Positions 1-7,456 of a stretch of 64,000 nucleotides of DNA are shown in pieces. Both the position numbers and the translations under genes were made by a program. This DNA comes from Betaproteobacteria bacterium Ga0077526 (GTDB taxonomy: Bacteria; Pseudomonadota; Gammaproteobacteria; Burkholderiales; Ga0077523): positions 186,001 through 250,000 of the forward strand of contig LNDV01000029.1 in the NCBI GenBank assembly GCA_001464765.1, given 5' to 3'. Under the pieces are notes generated by a model. That model was not told the DNA's origin. It did not search any database and saw nothing but the letters and a program-made list of their open reading frames with translations. Position 1 is the stretch's first letter, and each line of letters starts with the position of its first letter.

Positions 1-852
1 TGGGGCGAGGCCGATGCCGTCTTCGACGAGTTCGTGGTGCGTGACCAGATGTTTGCCGATGCTCTGGTGCAGAGGGAGTCCGTGGTCCTGTGGTTCGAGC
101 ACGACCTGTACGACCAGCTCCAGCTCCTGCAGATCCTGACCCGGGTCGGGCGCGAGGCCAGCCGGGTCCCCGTGGACCTCATCTGCATCGACTCCCACCC
201 CGAAGTGGCGTCGTTCACGGGGCTGTCGCAGTTGTCGGCCTCCGCGCTGGCTGGCCTCTTCCCGTCCAGCGAGCGGGTCAGGCGGGATCAGATCGAACTG
301 GCGACGCAGGCATGGCTCGCTTTATGCGATACCCAGCCGCAAGGGCTCGCCGGCATTGCGGCGATGGACAGGGCAGACTTGCCGTTTCTGCCTGCTGCCA
401 TTGCAAGATTGATCGACGAGTACCCTTCAGAGCGCAACGGGCTGTCCGTAACAGAAAACAGGACCTGCGCGCTGCTGGCGGAAGAACCGTGCGATCCGAC
501 CACGCTTTTCGGGCGGGTGCAGGCGCGCGAGGAAGCGCCCTTCATGGGCGACTGGAGTTTCTGGCGGCTGGTCGCGGGGTTGTCCACTGGACAGGCCCCC
601 CTTGTCCAGGTCGTGGGTGGTGAGCTGTTTCGCTACCCTCCGGAAGAATCGTCGATGGCCATTTTCGGGCGACAGCGCCTCGCGCTGACCGAAACCGGTG
701 CGGCGGTGCTGGCGGGCAAGCTCGATGCCCTGGAGGTGAACGGTATCGACCGGTGGGTGGGCGGTGTCCACCTGACGGCAGACAACGATTGGCGCCGACG
801 GCCCGACGGCCGTCTGCAGCAGCGGAGCCGGCGAAACAGCCTGGCCTCATGA
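1..852 (+). CDS. DUF1835-type protein, 5' end outside window
   Basis: The reading frame is open from base 1 (Trp-Gly-Glu...), so the true start lies upstream and the first visible GTG at 34 is probably internal. The stretch WFEHDLYDQLQLLQIL near the start is the hallmark I associate with the DUF1835 family, whose biochemical role is unknown. The visible part is about 283 residues of soluble protein with no signal peptide or membrane segment. The following gene starts 29 bases after the stop, so the two may be co-transcribed. Family assignment is from motif memory; no function is claimed. Confidence 0.75.
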   Translation, partial: WGEADAVFDEFVVRDQMFADALVQRESVVLWFEHDLYDQLQLLQILTRVGREASRVPVDLICIDSHPEVASFTGLSQLSASALAGLFPSSERVRRDQIELATQAWLALCDTQPQGLAGIAAMDRADLPFLPAAIARLIDEYPSERNGLSVTENRTCALLAEEPCDPTTLFGRVQAREEAPFMGDWSFWRLVAGLSTGQAPLVQVVGGELFRYPPEESSMAIFGRQRLALTETGAAVLAGKLDALEVNGIDRWVGGVHLTADNDWRRRPDGRLQQRSRRNSLAS

Positions 853-881
853 GTGTGACGGGAGGGTTTCAGGAGATGGTC

Positions 882-1529
882 ATGAAGCAGCTCGTTGCAC
901 GTTTGATCTTTGCCGCCACAGCCACTGTGGCGCTCGCGTCGGCCCCCGCCTTCGGGGCCGAGCCGGCAAAGCGCAAGGCCGCGCAGACTTACAGCGTCTT
1001 CAAGACTGACGGCGACCCCGTCCAGTACGACAGCAATGACGATTCTGCGAAGTTCGACAATCTCCTGGACCTCTCGCGCCACCTCATGCGCATGGCCGCG
1101 CGCATGTCCAAGTACGAGATGCCCGATGCCCTGCCGATGGTCTCCCGGGTCTCGCGCGTGGAACTCGAACGCAAGGTCTGCGGTGAGCCCGGCCCGAACT
1201 GCAAGGTGGCGGCGCTCTACGAGGCCAGCCGCGGCATCATGATTGCCGAGGACCTCGTCCCCGAGACCAACATGTTCCATCGATCCATCCTGTTCCACGA
1301 GATGGTTCACTACCTCCAGGAGATGGGGAACGAGATGGCCCATTCCGCAGCCTGCGAGCGCTGGTACCAGCGCGAGGTGGAAGCCTACGCCCTGCAGAAC
1401 CGCTTCCTGGTCTCGGTCTACAGCCCCGAGCGCGTGTCGTATGCCGGTGCCCGGCCTGTCTGCGACAAGCCGATCGAGACCCAGGCCCACTCCGCACGGG
1501 ACATCAAGTCGCCGGGCCTCAACGACTGA
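882..1529 (+). CDS. secreted HExxH-motif protein, putative metallopeptidase
   Basis: The product is 215 residues with a classical signal peptide (MKQLVARLIFAATATVALA, cleavage probably after AFGA), so it should be periplasmic or secreted. The motif HEMVHYLQ near residue 140 is a zinc-binding HExxH signature. Three or four cysteines (CGEPGPNC, AACERW, VCDKP) could form disulfides. It resembles small uncharacterised secreted metallopeptidase-like families such as DUF6647. The ATG at 882 was chosen because AGGAG sits six bases upstream; an ATG at 876 is in frame but too close to that site. Substrate is unknown. Confidence 0.7.
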   Translation: MKQLVARLIFAATATVALASAPAFGAEPAKRKAAQTYSVFKTDGDPVQYDSNDDSAKFDNLLDLSRHLMRMAARMSKYEMPDALPMVSRVSRVELERKVCGEPGPNCKVAALYEASRGIMIAEDLVPETNMFHRSILFHEMVHYLQEMGNEMAHSAACERWYQREVEAYALQNRFLVSVYSPERVSYAGARPVCDKPIETQAHSARDIKSPGLND

Positions 1530-1537
1530 CGGACCCG

Positions 1538-2506
1538 ATGGCACTGCCGATCTCGTTTCACGATGTCGAGAGTGCCGCCGGTCGCATAGCGCCATTCGCC
1601 AATCGCACGCCCGTTCTCACATCGAGGACGGCCGATGCGATGACCCGGGCGCAGCTGTTCTTCAAGGCCGAGAATTTCCAGCGTGTCGGCGCCTTCAAGT
1701 TCCGGGGTGCCTGCAACGCCATCGCGCAGTTCACGCCAGAGCAGCGCTCCCGCGGCGTCATCACCTTCTCCTCGGGCAATCACGCGCAGGCCATTGCGCT
1801 TTCCGCACGGCTGATGGAGACACCAGCCGTCATCGTCATGCCGAAGGACGCACCGGCCATCAAGCTCGCCGCCACGCGCGATTACGGCGCCGAGATCGTC
1901 CTGTATGACCGCTACACCGAAGATCGCGAGGCCATCGGCCGCAAGCTCGCGGAGGCGCGCGGGCTCACGCTGATTCCGCCTTACGACCATCCGCATGTGA
2001 TGGCCGGGCAGGGAACGGCGGCGCTGGAACTCATCCGGGAAGCCGGGCCCCTCGACGTGCTCGTGGTGTGCGTGGGCGGTGGCGGACTCATCTCCGGCTG
2101 CGCGACGGCTGCGAAACATCTGCTGCCGAAGTGCCGCGTGATCGGCGTCGAACCCGAAGCCGGCAACGATGTGCAGCGATCCCTGCGCGAGGGACGCATC
2201 GTTCATATTGACGTCCCGCAGACCATTGCCGACGGCGCGCAGACCCAGCACGCGGGTGAGCACACGTTCGCGGTGATGCGCGCGCTGGTGGACGATGTGG
2301 TGACGGTGTCCGATGCTCAGCTGGTGGAGACCATGCGGTTCTTCGCCGAGCGCATGAAGACAGTGGTGGAGCCCACGGGCTGCCTCGCCGCGGCGGCCGT
2401 GATGCACGGTGTCATACCGGTGGCGGCCAAGCGCGTGGGTGTCATCGTGAGCGGCGGCAACATCGACCTGCAGCGATTCTCCGCATTGCTGTTCCCGCCC
2501 GCCTGA
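1538..2506 (+). CDS. PLP-dependent threonine/serine dehydratase family enzyme
   Basis: This 322-residue protein is a fold type II PLP enzyme of the threonine dehydratase, serine racemase and hydroxyaspartate dehydratase group. It has the Schiff-base lysine in GAFKFRGACN (about residue 53), the substrate loop SSGNHAQA (about residue 82) and the phosphate-binding glycine loop VGGGGL (about residue 180). It lacks the C-terminal ACT regulatory domain of biosynthetic IlvA, so it is a short catabolic-type enzyme. It would deaminate a hydroxy-amino acid to a 2-oxo acid and ammonia, or racemise serine; the sequence does not decide between these. It begins eight bases after the preceding stop. Confidence 0.85.
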   Translation: MALPISFHDVESAAGRIAPFANRTPVLTSRTADAMTRAQLFFKAENFQRVGAFKFRGACNAIAQFTPEQRSRGVITFSSGNHAQAIALSARLMETPAVIVMPKDAPAIKLAATRDYGAEIVLYDRYTEDREAIGRKLAEARGLTLIPPYDHPHVMAGQGTAALELIREAGPLDVLVVCVGGGGLISGCATAAKHLLPKCRVIGVEPEAGNDVQRSLREGRIVHIDVPQTIADGAQTQHAGEHTFAVMRALVDDVVTVSDAQLVETMRFFAERMKTVVEPTGCLAAAAVMHGVIPVAAKRVGVIVSGGNIDLQRFSALLFPPA

Positions 2507-2540
2507 GGAAAGCGCCGCGCGGGCCGTGCGCGGGCTTTCC
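2507..2540. terminator. bidirectional hairpin terminator
   Basis: GGAAAGC pairs with GCTTTCC at the ends and the GC-rich arms continue inward with one bulged base. It fills the 45-base gap between the convergent dehydratase and glutamine synthetase genes, so it can serve both. Confidence 0.6.
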
Positions 2541-2551
2541 GGGCGTGGTCT

Positions 2552-3919
2552 TCAGAAGAACTTCAGATAGCGCTGTTTCTCCCAGTCCGACACGTGGTTG
2601 AGGTAGCGCAGCCACTCGGTGTTCTTGTAGTCGATCCAGGTCTCGAACATCTCCGCACCGAACACGGCTTTCGCCAGAGGATCTTCGGCAAAGGCCGCAG
2701 TGGCTTCCTCCAGCGTGCGCGGCAGCGTGCGCACCCCGAGTTCCGCCAGTTCCGCCGGGGTCTTGCGGTACATGTTGTCCGTCTTGGGGTCGCCCGGATC
2801 GAGGTCCTGCTCGATGCCTTCGAGACCCGCCGCGAGCACCATTGCCGCACCGAGATACGGATTGCACGCACTGTCGGCCGCGCGCAGTTCCATGCGGCCG
2901 CCGGCGAGCGGAATGCGGATGGTGTTGGTGCGGTTGTTGTTGCCGTAGCAGCAGAACACCGGCGCCCAGGTGAACCCCGACATGCTCCCCTGCTTGATGA
3001 GCCGCTTGTAGCTGTTGACGGTCGGAGCCACCACGGCGCAGATGGCCGGCAGATGCTGCAGCACCCCCGCGATGAACTGGTACCCCAGCTTCGAGATCTT
3101 GCATCCGCGCGGGTCCGCCTTGTCCTCGAACAGATTGCGGCCGGTCTGCGCATCCGCGAGCGAGATGTTGAAGTGCGCGCCGCTGCCCGCGCGATCGGCG
3201 TAGGGCTTGGGCATGAAGGTGGCGAACCCGCCGTGCTTGCGGGCGATTTCGTGCGCCATCATGCGGAAGAACACGAAGTTGTCCGCCATCGTGAGCGCGT
3301 CGAAGTACTTGAAGTCGATCTCGAACTGCCCGATGCCGTCCTCGTGGTCGAAGGAGTAGACCCCCCAGCCGAGCTTGTTCATCGCATTCACCAGCTCGCC
3401 GATCCAGGGTTTGTTGTCGAGGAGGCGTACGACGTCGTAGGCGGGCTTCTCCAGATGGGGGCGCGTGGACAGAGGCTCGAAGCCGCCGTCGGGGGTGTCC
3501 CTCAGCACGAAGAACTCGGCTTCAATGCCGAAGTTCATGCGATAGCCGAGCTTGTCGAGGCGAGCGAGCTGCCGCTTGAGAATGTTGCGCGCGCCCGCAT
3601 CGAACGGCTTGCCGCGGCACCAGAGGTCGGAGGCGAACCACGCGACATCGGGCTGCCACGGAAGGACCTTGCAGGAGGCGGCGTCCGGATGCGCCGAGAC
3701 CTCCTCCTCGCTCACGTCCTGCGGAACGCCGTCCAGCGCCGCGCCAGTAAAGAGCTCCGAGCCGGACATCATCTGGTCGAAGTGGTCGACCGGGACCATC
3801 TTGCACTTCGATACGCCGTGCAGATCCACATAGGAAGCCATGAGGAACTGCACACCCTGGGCAACCAGGGACTCCTGCGTGACGCCGGTCGTCGTGCCGG
3901 CGGCGTTCTGGGATGCCAT
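2552..3919 (-). CDS. glnT: type III glutamine synthetase (GlnT-like)
   Basis: The 455-residue protein belongs to the glutamine synthetase superfamily and most resembles the GlnT/type III branch, which also contains gamma-glutamylmethylamide synthetases. Visible signatures are FGIEAEFFVL (metal-binding Glu), FDHEDGIGQFEIDF, AGSGAHFNISL and NNNRTNTIRIP (ATP/glutamate-binding Arg region). It should ligate ammonia or an amine to glutamate using ATP in the cytoplasm. It lies 24 bases downstream of a NitT/TauT-type binding protein gene on the same strand, which suggests use of an imported nitrogen compound. GGAG lies about ten bases before the ATG. The exact amine substrate is uncertain. Confidence 0.8.
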   Translation of the reverse strand: MASQNAAGTTTGVTQESLVAQGVQFLMASYVDLHGVSKCKMVPVDHFDQMMSGSELFTGAALDGVPQDVSEEEVSAHPDAASCKVLPWQPDVAWFASDLWCRGKPFDAGARNILKRQLARLDKLGYRMNFGIEAEFFVLRDTPDGGFEPLSTRPHLEKPAYDVVRLLDNKPWIGELVNAMNKLGWGVYSFDHEDGIGQFEIDFKYFDALTMADNFVFFRMMAHEIARKHGGFATFMPKPYADRAGSGAHFNISLADAQTGRNLFEDKADPRGCKISKLGYQFIAGVLQHLPAICAVVAPTVNSYKRLIKQGSMSGFTWAPVFCCYGNNNRTNTIRIPLAGGRMELRAADSACNPYLGAAMVLAAGLEGIEQDLDPGDPKTDNMYRKTPAELAELGVRTLPRTLEEATAAFAEDPLAKAVFGAEMFETWIDYKNTEWLRYLNHVSDWEKQRYLKFF

Positions 3920-3943
3920 CTTCGAGATTCTCCGTGGGGCCGA

Positions 3944-4942
3944 CTACTTCGTCTTGCCGAGTTCGGCGACGAAGCGGGTGTCGAAGGTGTCTTCGATCTT
4001 GGGGGTGGATTCGATCTGGCCGCGCTTGGCCAGGATGTCGCCGATGCCGGCGCCGACCTTGTAGAGGCTCTTGGAGTCGTCACGCTTCTGGAAGTACCCC
4101 ATCATCTCGGGCACGGGAATGTTGTAGACCCCCTTCTGCTGGGCCTTCACTTCGTCAGCCGTGACACCCATCGCCTTTGCGACGATCTTGCGGGCCTCAT
4201 CGGGCTTGGCCTTGAGGAACGCCATGCCGTCGAGGTAGCCGCGGATGACGGCCTGCACGCTCTTCGGGTCTTTCGCGAGGAAGGCGTCGTCGAAGAACAG
4301 CACGTCGGTGATGAGGCCGGGCGCAGCGCTCGAGTCCATCAGCACCTTGTACTTGCCGCCACCGCCGAGCTTCAGAATCTGCGTGATGTTGGGCTCGTAG
4401 GTGGCACCGGCGACCGCACCTGCGGTCATGGCGGCGGCGACGTTCTCCGGCGTGGAGTCGATGCCCTGGATGTCGGACTCCTTCAGCCCGGCCTTCTCCA
4501 GCGCATACACCACCAGCAGGTTGTCGCAGGTGGAGAACGGGTACGCGACCTTCTTGCCCTTGAGCTGCGCGACAGAGGTGATCGATTTTTCCGCGATCAG
4601 TGCGTCGGCGCCGTTGGAGTAGTCGATGGGCATCACGACCTTGAGCGACTGACCCTTGGCCACCGCCGTGATCACGAGGTCGTACGTGTACATGGCACCC
4701 TGGATGCCTCCACTCTTCACCGCTGTGGGGATGAGCGCGGGATCGGGAAAGTCCTGCAGTTCCACCTTCACGCCGTGCTTCGCGAAGAAGCCCTTGGCGA
4801 CGGCAACATAGAACGGCGCGTAGCCGATCCAAGCCACGGTACCGAGACGGATCTTGGTCTCGGCGTGTGACGCGATCGACGCGAAGGACAAGGCGGCAGC
4901 GCATACCATCAGCGTGAAGCCGCGAAGGCTACGAGCAAGCAT
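3944..4942 (-). CDS. ABC transporter substrate-binding protein, NitT/TauT (SsuA/ThiY) family
   Basis: The 332-residue protein starts with a signal peptide (MLARSLRGFTLMVCAAALSF, cleavage near SHA) followed by a type 2 periplasmic binding fold typical of nitrate/taurine/sulfonate binding proteins: KIRLGTVAWIGYAPFYVA at the N-terminus and the GGIQGAMYTYD loop. It would capture a small ligand in the periplasm. No permease or ATPase gene is adjacent, so it is an orphan here and must use a transporter encoded elsewhere. The start at 4942 has GGAG seven bases upstream, better than the in-frame ATG at 4978. It is co-directional with, and 24 bases from, the glutamine synthetase gene. Confidence 0.85.
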   Translation of the reverse strand: MLARSLRGFTLMVCAAALSFASIASHAETKIRLGTVAWIGYAPFYVAVAKGFFAKHGVKVELQDFPDPALIPTAVKSGGIQGAMYTYDLVITAVAKGQSLKVVMPIDYSNGADALIAEKSITSVAQLKGKKVAYPFSTCDNLLVVYALEKAGLKESDIQGIDSTPENVAAAMTAGAVAGATYEPNITQILKLGGGGKYKVLMDSSAAPGLITDVLFFDDAFLAKDPKSVQAVIRGYLDGMAFLKAKPDEARKIVAKAMGVTADEVKAQQKGVYNIPVPEMMGYFQKRDDSKSLYKVGAGIGDILAKRGQIESTPKIEDTFDTRFVAELGKTK

Positions 4943-4998
4943 GGGAATCTCCGTGAGAGTGCGGCGCGTGGCATTCACGTGATCGTCGTTGCCTTGCG

Positions 4999-5021
4999 CC
5001 GGTGCGCTCTCATCGCACCGG
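4999..5021. promoter_or_regulatory. perfect inverted repeat upstream of binding-protein gene
   Basis: CCGGTGCG, a seven-base loop, then CGCACCGG. This eight-base perfect dyad lies about 57 bases upstream of the binding-protein start, in the space shared with the divergent SDR gene. It could be an operator or a leader hairpin; nothing in the sequence decides. Confidence 0.4.
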
Positions 5022-5182
5022 ATGTGCCAGATGGGTGCATGGGCTCAAGTGATTGTTTCCGCAACGGCAGGGGGGATGGTGCTGCAGTGGGCCGCACTCT
5101 GGCGGTGCTGACATGACCGCAGTGGATGCAAAATGGTGCGAAGCGAGCCGCGGCTTTGCGCGGCGACTTTCCGAGGTGAATC

Positions 5183-5917
5183 GTGAGCGAAAGCAGAAGG
5201 CCGGTGGTGCTCGTGGTCGGGGCAGGGGACGCGACTGGAGGTGCGATTGCGCGGCGATTCGCGCGGGAGGGCTACATCGCCTGTGTCACCCGCCGCACCG
5301 CCGACAAGCTCGAGCCGCTGGTGGCACGCATCCGTGCCGAAGGCGGAGAGGCGCATGGTTTCGGATCCGATGCCCGCAGCGAGGAGGCCGTCGTCGCGCT
5401 CGTGGCGCAGATCGAACGCGACATCGGCCCGATCGAAGTCGCGGTGTTCAACGTGGGCGGCAACGTGCGCTTCAGTATCACCGAGACCACCGAGCGCGTG
5501 TACCGGAAGGTGTGGGAGATGGGTTGCCTCGCCGGCTTTCTCGTGGGGCGCGAGGCCGCGAGGGTGATGCTGCCCCGGGAGCGGGGGACCATCCTCTTTA
5601 CGGGAGCCACCGCAAGTCTGCGCGGCGCCGCAGGGTTCTCGGCGTTCGCAGGTGCGAAGCACGGCTTGCGGGCGCTGTCACAGAGCATGGCGCGCGAGCT
5701 GGGGCCGAAGGGCATTCACGTTGCGCATGTCGTGATCGACGGCGCCATCGACACGCCCTTCATCCAGGAACGCTTTCCGGATCGGTACGCGCTCAAGGAT
5801 CGCGGCGGCATCCTCGATCCGGACGCCATTGCCGAGACGTATTGGAACCTTCACCGGCAGCCACGGAACGCCTGGACCTACGAGCAGGATTTAAGGCCGT
5901 GGATCGAACCGTGGTGA
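5183..5917 (+). CDS. SDR-family protein with Phe in place of catalytic Tyr
   Basis: The 244-residue protein has a short-chain dehydrogenase fold: dinucleotide-binding VVGAGDATGGAIA at residues 11-23, FNVGGNV at 89-95, Ser145 in TGATAS, and Lys159. The usual Tyr-x-x-x-Lys is Phe155-Ala-Gly-Ala-Lys159. I recall this substitution from a subfamily sharing the downstream block GPKGIHVAHVVIDGAIDTP, so it is probably ancestral to the group and not a recent defect. Classical oxidoreductase chemistry needs the tyrosine hydroxyl, so activity is doubtful or different. The GTG start has GAGGTGA just upstream. A 98-bp palindromic repeat follows eight bases after the stop. Confidence 0.85.
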   Translation: MSESRRPVVLVVGAGDATGGAIARRFAREGYIACVTRRTADKLEPLVARIRAEGGEAHGFGSDARSEEAVVALVAQIERDIGPIEVAVFNVGGNVRFSITETTERVYRKVWEMGCLAGFLVGREAARVMLPRERGTILFTGATASLRGAAGFSAFAGAKHGLRALSQSMARELGPKGIHVAHVVIDGAIDTPFIQERFPDRYALKDRGGILDPDAIAETYWNLHRQPRNAWTYEQDLRPWIEPW

Positions 5918-5924
5918 GAACCGC

Positions 5925-6022
5925 GTAGCCCGGACGAGGCGCGTACGCGCCGACTCCGGGGCGGTGGTGAAGGATGCCAGGCGGTTCCCGGAGTCGGCCC
6001 GTGCGGGCCTCGTCCGGGCTAC
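5925..6022. repeat. 98-bp palindromic (REP/BIME-like) repeat, copy 1
   Basis: The element begins GTAGCCCGGACGAGGC and ends with its reverse complement, GCCTCGTCCGGGCTAC. Each half contains its own hairpin tip (GCGCGTACGCGC near 5940-5951 and GCCCGTGCGGGC near 5997-6008), and the halves carry CGACTCCGGG and CCCGGAGTCGG, which pair with each other. It lies between a convergent SDR gene and PEP-CTERM gene. A second 98-bp copy is at 44724-44821. The layout resembles two REP units in inverted orientation; it may also terminate transcription. Confidence 0.85.
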
Positions 6023-6041
6023 ACCAGTGGGACGAGCCTGA

Positions 6042-6752
6042 TCACCCGTGGCGACGATCGCGTCGCGCAACGCGCGCCGCGAGGAGAAGGCCGCCGATTG
6101 CGAACAAGGCGATCGATTCGGGTTCGGGCACCGGTGCGGCGTACTGCAGGTGATCCACCTCCCAATCCGTGGAATTGGAGGCGGTCATGGTGATGCTGCT
6201 GATTCCGCCGGCGTGGATCACGCCAAAGAAACGGTCTTCCGCCGCGGAGCCATTCGCCGTGCCGTCCCCCACGCTCGTGGGGCCGGTCGTGCCGATGATG
6301 TTGCCGTTGGAATCGCGCGCGGTGAACGTGACCTCGCCGAACCCGGCGCTGCCGGATGTCACATTGCCGACGTCCGTCCAGACCAGACCGGCCTTGGTGG
6401 GCAGGGCACCGAGGACCTGGGCGTCGAAGGTGAAGGTGACCGAACTCTGCGAGCTTGCCGAGTAGAAGGCATACCCGGACGTCGTGACACCGTCGACCGC
6501 TCCGTCGTCGCCATCCACGGAGTCCGAGAACGGACTGGGGCTGGAGGCGAACCAGGAGGCGCTCGCAGTGACGCCCGGGACATTGAGGGCGCCGTCTTCG
6601 AAGGTCTCCAGCACGGTAGTCGGATCCGATGCGAACGGACTGTCGGCGAAACTGAGATACGGAGTGGGCGCGATCATCTGCGCCTGGGCGACTCCCGAAA
6701 AAGCCAGCGCAAAAGCGGCGGCCGGGACGAGTGTGTTGAGACGAGGCTTCAT
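6042..6752 (-). CDS. PEP-CTERM sorting domain protein
   Basis: The 236-residue protein has an N-terminal signal peptide (MKPRLNTLVPAAAFALAF, cleavage near AQA) and a C-terminal PEP-CTERM tripartite signal: VPEPES, a hydrophobic stretch (IALFAIGGLLLAARVA) and the basic end RRDRRHG. Such proteins are exported and processed by an exosortase, often for biofilm or exopolysaccharide-linked surface display. The middle is a Ser/Thr/Gly-rich beta-type domain rich in acidic and aromatic residues that I cannot assign further. AAGGAG lies upstream of the ATG at 6752. No exosortase gene is in the window. Confidence 0.85.
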   Translation of the reverse strand: MKPRLNTLVPAAAFALAFSGVAQAQMIAPTPYLSFADSPFASDPTTVLETFEDGALNVPGVTASASWFASSPSPFSDSVDGDDGAVDGVTTSGYAFYSASSQSSVTFTFDAQVLGALPTKAGLVWTDVGNVTSGSAGFGEVTFTARDSNGNIIGTTGPTSVGDGTANGSAAEDRFFGVIHAGGISSITMTASNSTDWEVDHLQYAAPVPEPESIALFAIGGLLLAARVARRDRRHG

Positions 6753-6908
6753 GTAGGTCTCCTTATGGGTGGAGTTGTGTCGGGCCCGACCTGGCTGTTT
6801 GTCCCGACACCCCGATGATTGCACAGTTCGCGACGGCGGCCCGATGATGGGTGCGCCGGTCCCGGAAGGATGCGAACCGCGGGGAAACGCAGTAGCATCC
6901 GAGGCGTC

Positions 6909-6985
6909 GCGCCCGTAGCTCAGTTGGATAGAGTACCTGGCTTCGAACCAGGGGGTCGTGGGTTCAATTCCTGCCGGGCGCGCCA
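6909..6985 (+). tRNA. tRNA-Arg (anticodon TCG)
   Basis: A 77-base cloverleaf can be drawn: acceptor GCGCCCG/CGGGCGC, D arm GCTC..GAGT, anticodon stem CCTGG/CCAGG with loop CTTCGAA (anticodon TCG, reading CGA), T arm GTGGG-TTCAATT-CCTGC with two G-U pairs, discriminator G, and encoded CCA. A hairpin terminator starts three bases after the CCA. Confidence 0.95.
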
Positions 6986-6987
6986 TT

Positions 6988-7029
6988 AAAGCAAGGACTT
7001 GGGATGAAAATCCCAGGTCCTTTTGCTTT
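6988..7029 (+). terminator. hairpin terminator after tRNA-Arg
   Basis: AAAGCAAGGACTTGGGA and TCCCAGGTCCTTTTGCTTT form an almost continuous stem around a short A-rich loop (TGAAAA). Placed immediately after the tRNA CCA end, it most simply terminates the tRNA transcript. Confidence 0.7.
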
Positions 7030-7456
7030 GCTGCGTGACTTTTGCGTGAGTTTGCGCTCGCATCGACCCGCAGCAACGCATGGCCGGTGTCGCGAGGTCC
7101 CGACCGATCCGACGGGCGGCGCCGATAAACTCGGCCATTCGGTGGCGGCGTCGTGCGTCGGCATGCTCCGGGTCCTGGGGCCGAGTAGAACACCACGTGT
7201 TTCCTCCGGAGTCCCCGCAGCCCGCGATCGCCTGCCAAACGTGGCGAACCTTCTCGAACAGCGATGGGAGGAGGCGTTCTGCGTAGGCCTCTGCGGCTAT
7301 TGGAACACCCTCGCATGTGCCATCCGCATGACATGCGGGCTTCAAGCCATTCGCCCATGCGGCTCTTAGTCACTGGAGTTGATCTGGCGCAAACACCGCG
7401 CGCCCTCCCTTTCTCACACTGCTTCTGTCAGCAGTCAACGCAGGAAGGAGAACGCC
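7030..7456. other. intergenic region between tRNA-Arg and alcohol dehydrogenase
   Basis: About 430 bases with no gene I can support. The open frames on both strands have low-complexity, shadow-like translations and no credible ribosome site. The dehydrogenase ribosome-binding site GGAAGGAG is at 7443-7450. Sequence flanking a tRNA 3' end is a common integration spot, but no integrase or direct repeat of the tRNA end was seen. Confidence 0.5.

Noticed and set aside
7004..7369. Open frame after the tRNA as an integrase remnant
   Set aside because: No tyrosine recombinase motifs are visible and no direct repeat of the tRNA 3' end was found.
6753..7373. Extension of the PEP-CTERM frame upstream, through the tRNA
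   Set aside because: It translates the antisense of tRNA-Arg (GIEPTTPWFEARYSIQLSYG), a well-known artefact; the signal peptide starts at 6752.
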